This document shows, piece by piece, positions 30,869-38,292 of a stretch of 64,000 nt of DNA. Position 1 is the first letter of the stretch; the number at the start of each line of letters is the position of its first letter. Origin of the DNA: a virus; the IMG/VR virus record IMGVR_UViG_3300047443_000115, positions 27,589 to 91,588 of that record; one strand, 5' to 3'. Made by a program: the position numbers and the translations under genes. The notes under the pieces are model-generated. The model did not search any database, was not told where the DNA came from, and saw nothing but the letters and a program-made list of their open reading frames with translations.

Positions 30869-32218
30869 CTACGCGGCACTCTCGCGGCCGGGGAGGCGCA
30901 TCTCCAGCGTATGGCCGCCGTCGACGTCCAGGAGCTTCACCAGCGGCACCGTGACGGCCTCGTGGCGCGGGATGGGCAGGGTCGGCGCCTGCTGCGGAAT
31001 GCGCCCGGTAGTGGCCTGCCTCGTCCCCCACCCATTGCGCCGCAGTGTCGCCAGCGCGTACAGGCGGAGCGGGATGAGGAGCGTCAGGTTCATCAGCGCG
31101 TACAGCGGCGCCGCGGCGAACGTGAGGATCCGGTCGGTACGCGGCACCTGGCCGGCCGAACGCAGGTAGTGCAGCGACCGGAACCATGCGGCGGCCGAGA
31201 CGTACACGGCGTACCAGGCGAACACGGTCCAGGCGTGCGGGTTGCTGGCGAACACCGCGAGGGCGACCAGCAGGGCCGAGGTGAACGCGATCCACGTGGC
31301 GAGCTCGACGAGGTTCAGCCACCAGTAGGCGCGGCCCATGGAACGGACCCTGAGCGCCAGGAGGACGCCCTCGCGGATGAAGGACTTGGTCCAACGGGTC
31401 TGCTGGCGCAGGTAGCCAGAAAGCCGGTGCGGCACGTCGGTCCAGGCGACCGCGGTGGGCACGATCAGCGACTGGCCCTCCAGCAGGCAGTAGTAGGTGA
31501 GCCTGCGGTCGTCGCCGAACGTGCACTCCTTGCCGAGGAAGCGCTGCCCGAGGAAGTCGTCCAGGTACTTCCGGACGGTTGTGCCGCGGTAGAGGGCGAG
31601 CGATCCGCAGGCGCACAGGACGGAGCCGAGGCGGGAGTAGGCGACGCGTTCGCCCAGGAAGGCGTTCTGGTAGCGCATGTCGATCAGGCGGGTCAGCAGA
31701 TTCCGGCTACGGTTCGCAGCCAGGACGAGGCCTGTCACGGCGTGGACGCGGCGGCGGGCGAACGGCCGGGCGGCCTCCTCGACGGCGTGCGCGTCCAGCA
31801 CGGTGTCGGAGTCGACGCACAGGTAGATGGCGGCGTCCTGGCGGGCGTTGAACCCCGTGGCGAGCCCGTGGCGCTTGCCTCTGTTGACGGGGAACCGGAT
31901 GAAGTCCAGACGGATCCCCGCGGCAGCGAACGCCGGGCGCAGATGGTCGATGACTCCAGCGGCCGAGCGGTCCTTCGAGCAGTCGTCGATGACCGTCAGA
32001 CTGTCGGGCCGGCGAGTCTGATCGAGGATCGACTCCAGGCAGCGGCGGAGCGCGGCAGGGTCCTCGTTGAAGGTCGTGACAACTCCGTGGATGACGTGGC
32101 CGGTCGGCCCTGCCGGCTGCTGCGCGGTGGGTCTGCGGCGCCGCTTCAGCGACGCGAGGAGCTTGATGGCGAGCAGGCTGCCCACGGCTATGCCGTACCA
32201 GCCCAGGTGATTGTGCAC
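30869..32218 (-). CDS. Membrane glycosyltransferase 2, hyaluronan-synthase-like
   Basis: Processive beta-glycan synthase family (HasA/NodC). 449 residues from a GTG. N-terminal membrane helix (about 8-24). Catalytic set: VIDDCSKD (about 77-83), CVDSDTVLD (about 134-142), FGDDRRLT (234-241) and QQTRWTKSFIRE (272-283), the last matching the HAS-type QxxRW with its KS-x-x-RE extension. Three to four C-terminal helices would form the export pore. Size and motifs fit class I hyaluronan or chitooligosaccharide synthases. Probable lysogenic conversion: an altered host surface. Confidence 0.85.
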   Translation of the reverse strand: MHNHLGWYGIAVGSLLAIKLLASLKRRRRPTAQQPAGPTGHVIHGVVTTFNEDPAALRRCLESILDQTRRPDSLTVIDDCSKDRSAAGVIDHLRPAFAAAGIRLDFIRFPVNRGKRHGLATGFNARQDAAIYLCVDSDTVLDAHAVEEAARPFARRRVHAVTGLVLAANRSRNLLTRLIDMRYQNAFLGERVAYSRLGSVLCACGSLALYRGTTVRKYLDDFLGQRFLGKECTFGDDRRLTYYCLLEGQSLIVPTAVAWTDVPHRLSGYLRQQTRWTKSFIREGVLLALRVRSMGRAYWWLNLVELATWIAFTSALLVALAVFASNPHAWTVFAWYAVYVSAAAWFRSLHYLRSAGQVPRTDRILTFAAAPLYALMNLTLLIPLRLYALATLRRNGWGTRQATTGRIPQQAPTLPIPRHEAVTVPLVKLLDVDGGHTLEMRLPGRESAA

Positions 32219-32255
32219 AGGGGTCCCCCGTGAGTGTGGGTCGAGTGGTGGTTGG

Positions 32256-32468
32256 TCAGCCGCGGCGGGTCTTGGCGACGACAACGTCTACGCACGCCGC
32301 GGGCAGGTCCACGACGCCGTTGAGGTCCCCGAGCCCAATCCCGTGCTGGGCTGCGACGGCAAGCAGGTCCCGGAGTAGCTCCAACGCCGAGGCCCGCACC
32401 TCCGGGCTGATGGCGGGCCCGTGGCGGTGGACGGCGGCGATGGCCTCGGCCGGGGTGCGGGCGGTCAC
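32256..32468 (-). CDS. Small protein, unknown function
   Basis: 70 residues, GTG overlapping the upstream stop. Helical with LELLRDLLAVAAQHGIGLGD. No family recognised; the last small gene before the glycosyltransferase. Confidence 0.55.
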   Translation of the reverse strand: MTARTPAEAIAAVHRHGPAISPEVRASALELLRDLLAVAAQHGIGLGDLNGVVDLPAACVDVVVAKTRRG

Positions 32469-32656
32469 TGCTCAGCCTCCACGTCGAGTCGCGAAGCGGC
32501 CCACTCCACACCCTCGGCGAACCCGGGGCCGCGGTCGGGGTGGGTGTCCCGGAGCCGCTGCCCGAGGCTCCGCAGGTAGTTCGCGAGCAGCGGCTCCATG
32601 ACCTCGTCGAGGTGAGCGTCGCCGGCGAGGTTGATGATGTCGTTGCGGGTGGTCAT
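32465..32656 (-). CDS. Small helical protein, unknown function
   Basis: 63 residues, ATGA overlap with the previous gene. MTTRNDIINLAGDAHLDEVM then helical to the end. Unknown. Confidence 0.55.
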   Translation of the reverse strand: MTTRNDIINLAGDAHLDEVMEPLLANYLRSLGQRLRDTHPDRGPGFAEGVEWAASRLDVEAEQ

Positions 32657-33060
32657 CGGGTTGCTCCGTTCGGGTTCGGGTGGCAGTCGGCCCCGCCGTC
32701 GTGCCCGCAGTCGCACGGGCTGCCGGTCGGGCCGTGGACGGGGCAGGCGTCGGCGGGGGTGTCGAGGCCCTCGGTGGGGCCGAACCGGACGCGCGACCCG
32801 GTGGGCCACCCCGCGACCACGTCGGCGAAGAAGTGCCCAGCCTGCCGGGCACGGTCGTCGCCGTCGGGGAAGTTCGCGGCCTCCCGCAACCGGGCCTCGT
32901 AGCGGGCCTCTACGGCGGCCGCGAGGGCGTCGGCTCGGCGCTCGGCTCCCGCGAAGCCAGACTCGTTCGGCAGGGCGACGAGGGCGAACCCGATCAGCTC
33001 GTCTCGCGCCTCGGTGACGGCCTGCTCGGCACGGGACAGGGGGGTGGTCGGGTCGGTCAT
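32653..33060 (-). CDS. Small protein with a C-terminal Cys/His cluster
   Basis: 135 residues. Long N-terminal helix (AEQAVTEARDELIGFALVAL), then ACPVHGPTGSPCDCGHDG with four Cys and two His, a likely metal site. TGATG overlap with the upstream gene. Function unknown. Confidence 0.6.
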   Translation of the reverse strand: MTDPTTPLSRAEQAVTEARDELIGFALVALPNESGFAGAERRADALAAAVEARYEARLREAANFPDGDDRARQAGHFFADVVAGWPTGSRVRFGPTEGLDTPADACPVHGPTGSPCDCGHDGGADCHPNPNGATR

Positions 33061-33464
33061 CAGAACCGCCACCACGAGTCGTAGCCCTCAGGGGGCGCCG
33101 GGTACGCGGCGAGCATCGGCCGCAGGATGGCCAGGTGCCCGGCCTGGACGTCGAGGTCTTCGGCGCCCCAGTAGCCGGTGCCGTCCCAGCGGCCGTGGCA
33201 GGTGCCGCCGTAGCGGCCGTCCAGGTCGGCGGACAGAACCGCGTTCGGGTCGTCGAGGTCCAGACGCTCCGGCAGGTAGTGGCTGAACAGCATCAGCGTT
33301 CCGATGCAGGCCCGGGTGACGCCGTTCTGGCGGCGGTACCAGACGGCGTTGGCTCTGCCGCTGAAGGCGATCAGGTTGCCGCGCTCGTGTTGGTCGCCGG
33401 TGACGGTGGTGAGGTCGATGGCGAAGGGCTTGCGGGAGATCAGGAACCGGTCCTCGCGGATCAC
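33060..33464 (-). CDS. Protein of unknown function
   Basis: 134 residues, GTG start. Mixed alpha/beta: RFLISRKPFAIDLTTVTGDQ, GRANAVWYRRQNGVTRACIG, GGTCHGRWDGTGYWGAEDLD. No motif recognised. Coupled on both sides. Confidence 0.6.
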   Translation of the reverse strand: MIREDRFLISRKPFAIDLTTVTGDQHERGNLIAFSGRANAVWYRRQNGVTRACIGTLMLFSHYLPERLDLDDPNAVLSADLDGRYGGTCHGRWDGTGYWGAEDLDVQAGHLAILRPMLAAYPAPPEGYDSWWRF

Positions 33465-33679
33465 GCGGGGCCTCCTTCGGTGAAAGCGCCGGTTACGCGG
33501 TCGGCGCGGATCATGCGCCAGGCGGCCTGGCGGCCCTGCTCGCGCATCAGCGCCAGGTTCGCGGCGGCCAGCACCTGGACCTCGGCCAGCGCCTGGTCGT
33601 CACCGGCCAGGGCACGGTCGCACAGGTCCAGGAGTTGACGGATCTCGCGGCGCATCGCGGCGCCCTGGGCGGGAGTCAC
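33461..33679 (-). CDS. Small helical protein, unknown function
   Basis: 72 residues from a GTG that overlaps the upstream stop. REIRQLLDLCDRALAGDDQALA indicates a helix hairpin. Unknown. Confidence 0.55.
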   Translation of the reverse strand: MTPAQGAAMRREIRQLLDLCDRALAGDDQALAEVQVLAAANLALMREQGRQAAWRMIRADRVTGAFTEGGPA

Positions 33680-33861
33680 GACGGGTCCTTCCGCAGCCAT
33701 ACGGGCTCGCCGTCGACAGCCGCGCCGATCAGGTCGCCGGAGCGGAGGAAGTGGCTGACGCGGCGGAACTTGATGCCGAGGCCGGCCAGCCTCAGGCGTG
33801 CCCAGATCGGCAACTCCTCGGGCGGCTGGCCCATCGCGGTTGCGGTTGCGGTTGCGGTCAT
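33676..33861 (-). CDS. Very small basic protein
   Basis: 61 residues. Start MTATATATAMGQPPEELP is low-complexity because the DNA is a six-base repeat (GCAACC), then basic with LAGLGIKFRRVSHFLRSGDL. ATGA overlaps. Unknown. Confidence 0.5.
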   Translation of the reverse strand: MTATATATAMGQPPEELPIWARLRLAGLGIKFRRVSHFLRSGDLIGAAVDGEPVWLRKDPS

Positions 33862-34034
33862 GTCGCGCTCCGACCGGCGGGCGTGGCCCACTCCAGCAGC
33901 CGGTGCAGGGTGTCACCGGCCACGCTGATGTCGCCGCCCCAGATGCCGCCCAGATCCTTGCGGACGGCGGAGGCTTCGGCGGCGGTCATACGGACGGTGA
34001 TCGCGCCGTCCGGCTCGATACGGATGGATTCCAC
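33858..34034 (-). CDS. Very small protein, unknown function
   Basis: 58 residues from a GTG behind GAGGAGGG. VESIRIEPDGAITVRMTAAE then a helix; compact alpha/beta. The longer frame is antisense shadow. Confidence 0.5.
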   Translation of the reverse strand: MESIRIEPDGAITVRMTAAEASAVRKDLGGIWGGDISVAGDTLHRLLEWATPAGRSAT

Positions 34035-34093
34035 GTGCGGGCCCTCCTCGGGCTGTCGTCGGCGCCCGTCCTTCGCGGCCGGGCAGGGGGGCG

Positions 34094-34387
34094 CTAGTGG
34101 GCGGCGTCGCCGTGGAAGTTGAGGGCGTCCCGGGTGGCATTGGGCGCGCCGCAAGTCGGGCAGGTGAACGCCTCGGTGAGGGCTGTGCGGAGGTCGCGGA
34201 GGTCGCGCATGAGGAGGCCGGTGCGGACGCCATCGCCGTAGATGCCGTCGGTGGCCTTGACGACCAGGGTGAGGTCGGGCTGGTCCGCGAATACGGCCAG
34301 CACGTGGTCCAGTGCCTCGATCGCATTGGCCGGGGCGTCGCCGTACTGCTCGATGGTCTCGCGGCGGATGCGGTCCATGCTGCTCAT
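34094..34387 (-). CDS. Small protein with C-terminal zinc knuckle
   Basis: 97 residues. Helical N-terminus, VVKATDGIYGDGVRTGLLMR, then CPTCGAPNATRDALNFHG. First gene of the leftward unit that runs to the glycosyltransferase, behind the operator region at 34.4 kb. Function unknown. Confidence 0.6.
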   Translation of the reverse strand: MSSMDRIRRETIEQYGDAPANAIEALDHVLAVFADQPDLTLVVKATDGIYGDGVRTGLLMRDLRDLRTALTEAFTCPTCGAPNATRDALNFHGDAAH

Positions 34388-34414
34388 TGCGGGCTCCCCT
34401 GCGGTTAGTTCCGG

Positions 34415-34431
34415 TGTCTATCTCGTAGACA
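34415..34431. promoter_or_regulatory. Operator-like palindrome 1 in the 34.4-kb divergent region
   Basis: TGTCTATCTCGTAGACA, arms TGTCTA/TAGACA. Nearest to the leftward gene start. Confidence 0.6.
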
Positions 34432-34461
34432 AGTTCCACTGTGTCAGAGCTTCGCCGTCGC

Positions 34462-34476
34462 GTCTAGCCGGTAGAC
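34462..34476. promoter_or_regulatory. Operator-like palindrome 2 in the 34.4-kb divergent region
   Basis: GTCTAGCCGGTAGAC, the same arms (GTCTA/TAGAC) with a 5-base centre. Confidence 0.6.
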
Positions 34477-34485
34477 ACGATTCAT

Positions 34486-34500
34486 GGCTAGCAATTAGAC
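34486..34500. promoter_or_regulatory. Operator-like half-palindrome 3 in the 34.4-kb divergent region
   Basis: GGCTAGCAATTAGAC, a degenerate copy (GCTA/TAGAC) 10 bp beyond palindrome 2 and 24 bp before the rightward HTH gene. Confidence 0.45.
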
Positions 34501-34524
34501 GGTGATCATGGGACGATGGGCGGC

Positions 34525-34749
34525 ATGACCGACTGGGAGAAGCAACTCCGCCGCCGAGTAGCGGTCGACAAGAGGCGTGCCCGCGAGCTGAAGCAGGACA
34601 TTGCCGCCGCACGCCTGGCCGGTCACACCTTCCGCAAGATCGGTGAGTGGGCAGAGGTCAACCACGAGACCGTGCGCAACATCTGCATGGAGATCAGCGG
34701 GCACACCCGCACCCAAGCCGAACTCGACGCCGCCCCTGCTGACGCCTGA
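34525..34749 (+). CDS. Small HTH regulator
   Basis: 74 residues. A basic helix (KQLRRRVAVDKRRARELKQD) precedes LAGHTFRKIGEWAEVNHETVRNIC, a helix-turn-helix like those of WhiE/sigma-4-type small DNA-binding proteins in actinophages. It lies next to three copies of one palindrome, so it probably autoregulates and controls the leftward unit. An ATG three codons earlier is possible. Confidence 0.65.
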   Translation: MTDWEKQLRRRVAVDKRRARELKQDIAAARLAGHTFRKIGEWAEVNHETVRNICMEISGHTRTQAELDAAPADA

Positions 34750-34751
34750 CC

Positions 34752-35210
34752 TCACCGCCCGCCTCCCTGGTGGCAGGCGCAGATGCAACTCACCATGTCC
34801 TGCTTGCGAGTCCGGCGGCACGACGCGTGCATGCGCTGCGCCCACCCGTCCAGTTCACCCGCGGGGTCGCCGTCGCGGCTGATGGCGCGGTAGATCGCGT
34901 GGGCCGTCTCGCACCCGGTGGACAGGTAGACGTCGATCCAGGGTGTGATCGCGGCCAGCACGTGATCCGGCAGCTTGTCGCGGCCGGATCCGGGCGGCGG
35001 GGGCACATACCGGGACTGGATGGCGGCGAGTGCGATGTCGGCGATGGCGCCCACTTCGCCGTCGATGTGTGTGCGTCCGCCGGCCATGCCGGACCAGACA
35101 ATCGGGTGGGCTTCGTAGCAGCCGGCATCGGTCAGGCCACAGATGCCGTCGCAGCGGGTCGCGGCTGCTGTGAGGGCTTCGGCGATGGCGGTTCGCAGGT
35201 CGTCGGTCAT
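34752..35210 (-). CDS. Protein of unknown function with two Cys clusters
   Basis: 152 residues. N-terminus TRCDGICGLTDAGC, centre ADIALAAIQSRYVPPPPGSG, end VSCICACHQGGG. The end converges on the HTH gene 2 bp away. Possibly a small metal-binding protein of a type common in Streptomyces phages; not named. Confidence 0.6.
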   Translation of the reverse strand: MTDDLRTAIAEALTAAATRCDGICGLTDAGCYEAHPIVWSGMAGGRTHIDGEVGAIADIALAAIQSRYVPPPPGSGRDKLPDHVLAAITPWIDVYLSTGCETAHAIYRAISRDGDPAGELDGWAQRMHASCRRTRKQDMVSCICACHQGGGR

Positions 35211-36058
35211 CGGCCGGCCTCCTCAGGCTGGTCGGTCCACGTGTGCCACACGTCCGTGCCGGGGATCCGACCGCGGTGGGCGCCGTTGGGGCGGTGCTGG
35301 GTGCAGCGGATGAGGGTGTCGGCCAGGTGGTGGGTGGCGGGGCAGGCGGAGGGCGCTTCGGCCGGCGGGGTGGTGTCGGCCGGGCCGTCGAGGGCGCGCA
35401 CGGTGGCGCAGGGGTGGGCGGTGAGCAGCCCGAGGTAGTGGTGTCCGTTCCAGCCGGAGCAGGTGCGGCAGATGACCAGGCCGTTGTGGGTGGTGGGTTG
35501 GTGGAGGGCGCGGACGGCGGTGAGCTTGGCCTCGGCGGTCTCGGCGCGGCGAATAGCAGCAACGCGGTCGGTCTCGTTGTCGGCAAGTTCGTCATGCCAC
35601 CGGTCGCGGTCTGCTTCGGCGTCCAGGGCGCGGGCGGTGACGGTTCGGCACCAGTCTCCGAGGCGCTCCACTTCGGCGGCGAGTTGCTGCATGCGGCGGT
35701 CGCGGACGGCCATCACCGCGTCGGCGTTGTCGAGGTAGGAGCCTTGGGTCTCCGTGCAGAGGGTGTTCCAGGGGTGGCCGTCGTCAGCGGCGATGGCCGC
35801 CGCGTACTGGTCGCGTAGTCCGCTGTCCGGCTCCTTGTTGCTGGCCGCCGGGTTGTCCGGGGTTGTCCGGGCGGCACCGGTGAGCATGGCGGCCAGCACC
35901 GGGGCGTCCTCGCGGAACACCCAGACCGACCCGGTTTCGATGCCGTCCACGTCGAGCCAGGGGATGCGGATCGTGCGCCCGCCGTCGGCGCTGTCGATGG
36001 TTTGGGCCCACGGGTACGAGTACTCGTCGATGGCGCGGGGCTCGGGCTGGTCGGTCAC
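35207..36058 (-). CDS. Coiled-coil protein with DUF-type ends
   Basis: 283 residues, GTG start. Begins MTDQPEPRAIDEYSYPWAQT, has a beta-rich N-terminal domain (RTIRIPWLDVDGIETGSVWV), a central coiled coil (RRMQQLAAEVERLGDWCRTV) and Cys/His sites in VICRTCSGWNGHH and ACPATHHLADTLIRCTQH. The C-terminus repeats TDQPEEAGR. Function unknown. Confidence 0.6.
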   Translation of the reverse strand: MTDQPEPRAIDEYSYPWAQTIDSADGGRTIRIPWLDVDGIETGSVWVFREDAPVLAAMLTGAARTTPDNPAASNKEPDSGLRDQYAAAIAADDGHPWNTLCTETQGSYLDNADAVMAVRDRRMQQLAAEVERLGDWCRTVTARALDAEADRDRWHDELADNETDRVAAIRRAETAEAKLTAVRALHQPTTHNGLVICRTCSGWNGHHYLGLLTAHPCATVRALDGPADTTPPAEAPSACPATHHLADTLIRCTQHRPNGAHRGRIPGTDVWHTWTDQPEEAGR

Positions 36059-36432
36059 TGGCCGTTCCTGTCGTGGATGCCGAGGGCGAGGCGTGGCCCG
36101 TCGAAGCGGTCGTTGGCGAGGGTCGCGCACTGGATCTGGAAGTCGACCGGGAGCCCGGTGCGCTGCCGGGCGAGTTCGGAGATGGCGGCGCAGAGCAGGC
36201 CCCAGCGGCCGTCATGCCGGGACGGGTAGGTGTGGTCCGGGAACAGGGCGTCGAACTCGGGGTCGGGCAGGATGAGGCGCACGTCCACGTCCCGCCACTG
36301 CTTGCCGACTGCGGCTGAGCCGACGAGGTACGGGAGGTGTCCGAACGCGTCGTTGATCTCGCGGCCGAACGCTTCGAGGTGGAGGGCGGCGGGCATGCCG
36401 ACGCCGAACATGGGGGTGGGCTGGTCGGTCAC
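36055..36432 (-). CDS. Nucleotidyltransferase-fold protein (MNT-like)
   Basis: 125 residues. VGSAAVGKQWRDVDVRLIL has the Gly-Ser (38-39) and Asp-x-Asp (48, 50) signature of Pol-beta-type nucleotidyltransferases. It lacks an obvious third Asp. Could transfer a nucleotide to a protein or small molecule, for example in an anti-host role, or be a toxin-like MNT without its partner. GTG start coupled to the gene before it. Confidence 0.65.
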   Translation of the reverse strand: MTDQPTPMFGVGMPAALHLEAFGREINDAFGHLPYLVGSAAVGKQWRDVDVRLILPDPEFDALFPDHTYPSRHDGRWGLLCAAISELARQRTGLPVDFQIQCATLANDRFDGPRLALGIHDRNGQ

Positions 36433-36719
36433 TTGCCCCTCCGAACTTGGCGGACGCAGCCGCACCGTGGCGGGCAAGCCCACCGCACATGCCGGTTGCG
36501 GTGCTTGCCCCACCGGTGCCGCCCCCGACCGCAGGCGATCTCGTGCAGCAGCCCGTCCGGGGTGCACACCTCGCCGCGTGACCAGCAGGACGTGGAGTTG
36601 CGGGGGTCGGAGACGGAGGGGTGTGCGCGGTCGATGTGTTCGTCGAACTGGCTGCTGGGGATGTGCGGTCGGTCGGGGCACCAGATGCAGATGTCGGCGG
36701 GCTCGGGCTGGTCGGTCAC
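36429..36719 (-). CDS. Zinc-finger protein, unknown function
   Basis: 96 residues. ICIWCPDRPHIPSSQFDEHIDRAH is a C2H2-like finger; CPPRCGCVRQVRR closes a second Cys cluster after GRGRHRWGKHRNRHVRW. GTG start with the same MTDQPEP opening as a downstream gene. Probably binds nucleic acid. Confidence 0.65.
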   Translation of the reverse strand: MTDQPEPADICIWCPDRPHIPSSQFDEHIDRAHPSVSDPRNSTSCWSRGEVCTPDGLLHEIACGRGRHRWGKHRNRHVRWACPPRCGCVRQVRRGK

Positions 36720-36952
36720 TGGGTCGACTCCTCGGAGGTGGTGCCGCGCGGAGACCCGTAGCGGCCGGTGAGCTGAACGGCGATGTCGGCCTCTGTCCGG
36801 CCGCCGATGATGACGATCCGCTGCGCCGGAAGTCCCAGGTCGGCGAGGTTGAGCACGATCGGCTCGTCGGCCATGAGGCGGGTCATGTTCTCGCCGGACA
36901 GGCCAAGGATGACGATGGGCCCGGTGGCGTCACGGGCTACGGCTTTGATCAC
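36716..36952 (-). CDS. Small alpha/beta protein, unknown function
   Basis: 78 residues, GTGA-coupled. TGPIVILGLSGENMTRLMAD and AQRIVIIGGRTEADIA look like one Rossmann-type half, so a small nucleotide-binding-like fold is possible. No named family. Confidence 0.6.
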   Translation of the reverse strand: MIKAVARDATGPIVILGLSGENMTRLMADEPIVLNLADLGLPAQRIVIIGGRTEADIAVQLTGRYGSPRGTTSEESTQ

Positions 36953-37299
36953 TTCCGCTGCTCCTTCAGCGCGACGAGCGTCTGCTCCCAGGACTCGAAG
37001 CGCAGGGCCCGGTCGTCGACGTACACCGTGGCGGCGAGCTTCCGGTTCGTGATCAGCAGCACCCCGCGCTCGTTCCAGAACGTCCCGTCGTAGCCAGTCC
37101 GACAGCTGAATCGGTGGTTGATCAGCCACTCGGCGACCTGGCCGACATCGCGGGTGGTGAAGACGAACACGGCGTCCTGCTCCATGAGAGCGCGTAGGCC
37201 GTCGAGAGCGCCGGGCAGGGGCGGGTCGTAGATCGTGCCGTCCTGCCAGCCCTTGCTGTAGGCGTGAATGACGCCATCAAAGTCGATCGCGAGAGTCAT
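36949..37299 (-). CDS. HAD-superfamily phosphatase-like protein
   Basis: 116 residues. AIDFDGVIH (Asp6, Asp8), FTTRD (motif II Thr), a Lys in TNRKLAATV and VDDRAL (motif IV). Small HAD proteins of this kind occur in phages; the substrate cannot be told. Motifs are all present, so an active phosphatase is expected. Confidence 0.8.
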   Translation of the reverse strand: MTLAIDFDGVIHAYSKGWQDGTIYDPPLPGALDGLRALMEQDAVFVFTTRDVGQVAEWLINHRFSCRTGYDGTFWNERGVLLITNRKLAATVYVDDRALRFESWEQTLVALKEQRK

Positions 37300-37320
37300 G
37301 GTGGTGGCCTTTCGGTTGGG

Positions 37321-37343
37321 CCCGGCCGGTCGTCCCGGCCGGG
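37321..37343. terminator. Hairpin after the methyltransferase gene
   Basis: CCCGGCCGG / CCGGCCGGG with a 5-base loop, between the methyltransferase stop and the HAD gene. Confidence 0.6.
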
Positions 37344-37360
37344 CAACGAGGCGGGGGTGG

Positions 37361-38152
37361 TCAGGCGGCTTCGATCAGGTCGGCGATCTTCTCTGCGGCT
37401 ATGACGCGCTGGACAGCGAGCTCGGCATTGGTCCGATCGATCTCGACAAGGAAGCACCGGCGGCCTTCGAGGATCGCGGCGACGCCCGTGGACCCGGACC
37501 CGGCGCACGGGTCGACAACGAGGTCACCGCGCACCGTGGACGATTCGATGAGCTGCGCCATCACCTGCCACGGCTTTTCCGTCGGATGCCGCAGCGTGCC
37601 GTTCGGCCGTGGCCAGCGGATGACAGACCCACGCCGCAGACGCGCAGTCAGTGCCCCCCGCCCGTCCTTCCGGTCGCTGGGGCGTTTGAAGTGCACTCCG
37701 AACGTGATCGGTTCGTGGCTGGTGGCCCACGCCGAGGCCACGTCACCGGCCCCCGGGATGACCTTGTCCCAGATGAGTTCGGTGGTAGCGCTGAGCCGGA
37801 GCGGCTTTGCCAGGGCAGAGGCGTCGTATCCGAAGACCATGACGTGCCGCTTGTCGGCCATACCGACGCTGCGGGTGCCGTCGGGTCCAACCCACTCGCC
37901 GAGCACTGCCGGCCAGTCCACGGAGCCGTCGTCGCCGGTGAGCTGTTCGAACTGCTTGGACCAGTTGGAGCGGTAGCCGATGCCGTAGGGCGGGTCGGTG
38001 GCCAGCAGCCCGTACTCACGCGGAACCCGGGCGATGATCTGCGGGTCGCGGCAGTCGCCCCAGGTGACCGTGGCGCGCGGGGACTGGTGGAGGATCTGGC
38101 CGCCGGGTGGCGGGGTGAGCGGGAGGTCGAGGGTGTCGGTGGTGAGGGTCAT
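37361..38152 (-). CDS. DNA amino-methyltransferase (N6A/N4C), beta class
   Basis: 263 residues. Motif IV TDPPYGIGY near residue 52 precedes motif I DPCAGSGSTG near 215, the order of the beta class. No restriction gene is adjacent, so it most likely protects phage DNA from host restriction. ATG start with GGAAGG before it. Confidence 0.85.
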   Translation of the reverse strand: MTLTTDTLDLPLTPPPGGQILHQSPRATVTWGDCRDPQIIARVPREYGLLATDPPYGIGYRSNWSKQFEQLTGDDGSVDWPAVLGEWVGPDGTRSVGMADKRHVMVFGYDASALAKPLRLSATTELIWDKVIPGAGDVASAWATSHEPITFGVHFKRPSDRKDGRGALTARLRRGSVIRWPRPNGTLRHPTEKPWQVMAQLIESSTVRGDLVVDPCAGSGSTGVAAILEGRRCFLVEIDRTNAELAVQRVIAAEKIADLIEAA

Positions 38153-38209
38153 GGTCTTGGCCTTCCGGGTGGTGTCGGGTGTGTCGAGGAGCCGGGCACA
38201 GGCCCGGGG

Positions 38210-38292
38210 CTACGGGCGTTCCCCCCGCCGCCAGCCGGCGATGGCGCAGGCGGCGGCGAGGACGGACAGGGCGAGCTGGGGGAAGTTGACGT
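38210..38292 (-). pseudogene. 3' end of a gene cut by the TnpB element
   Basis: A frame with no start of its own enters from the edge of the insertion and ends ...FPQLALSVLAAACAIAGWRRGERP, a membrane-type helix with a basic end, then stops. It probably is the C-terminus of a small membrane protein whose 5' part was lost or displaced. Confidence 0.4.
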
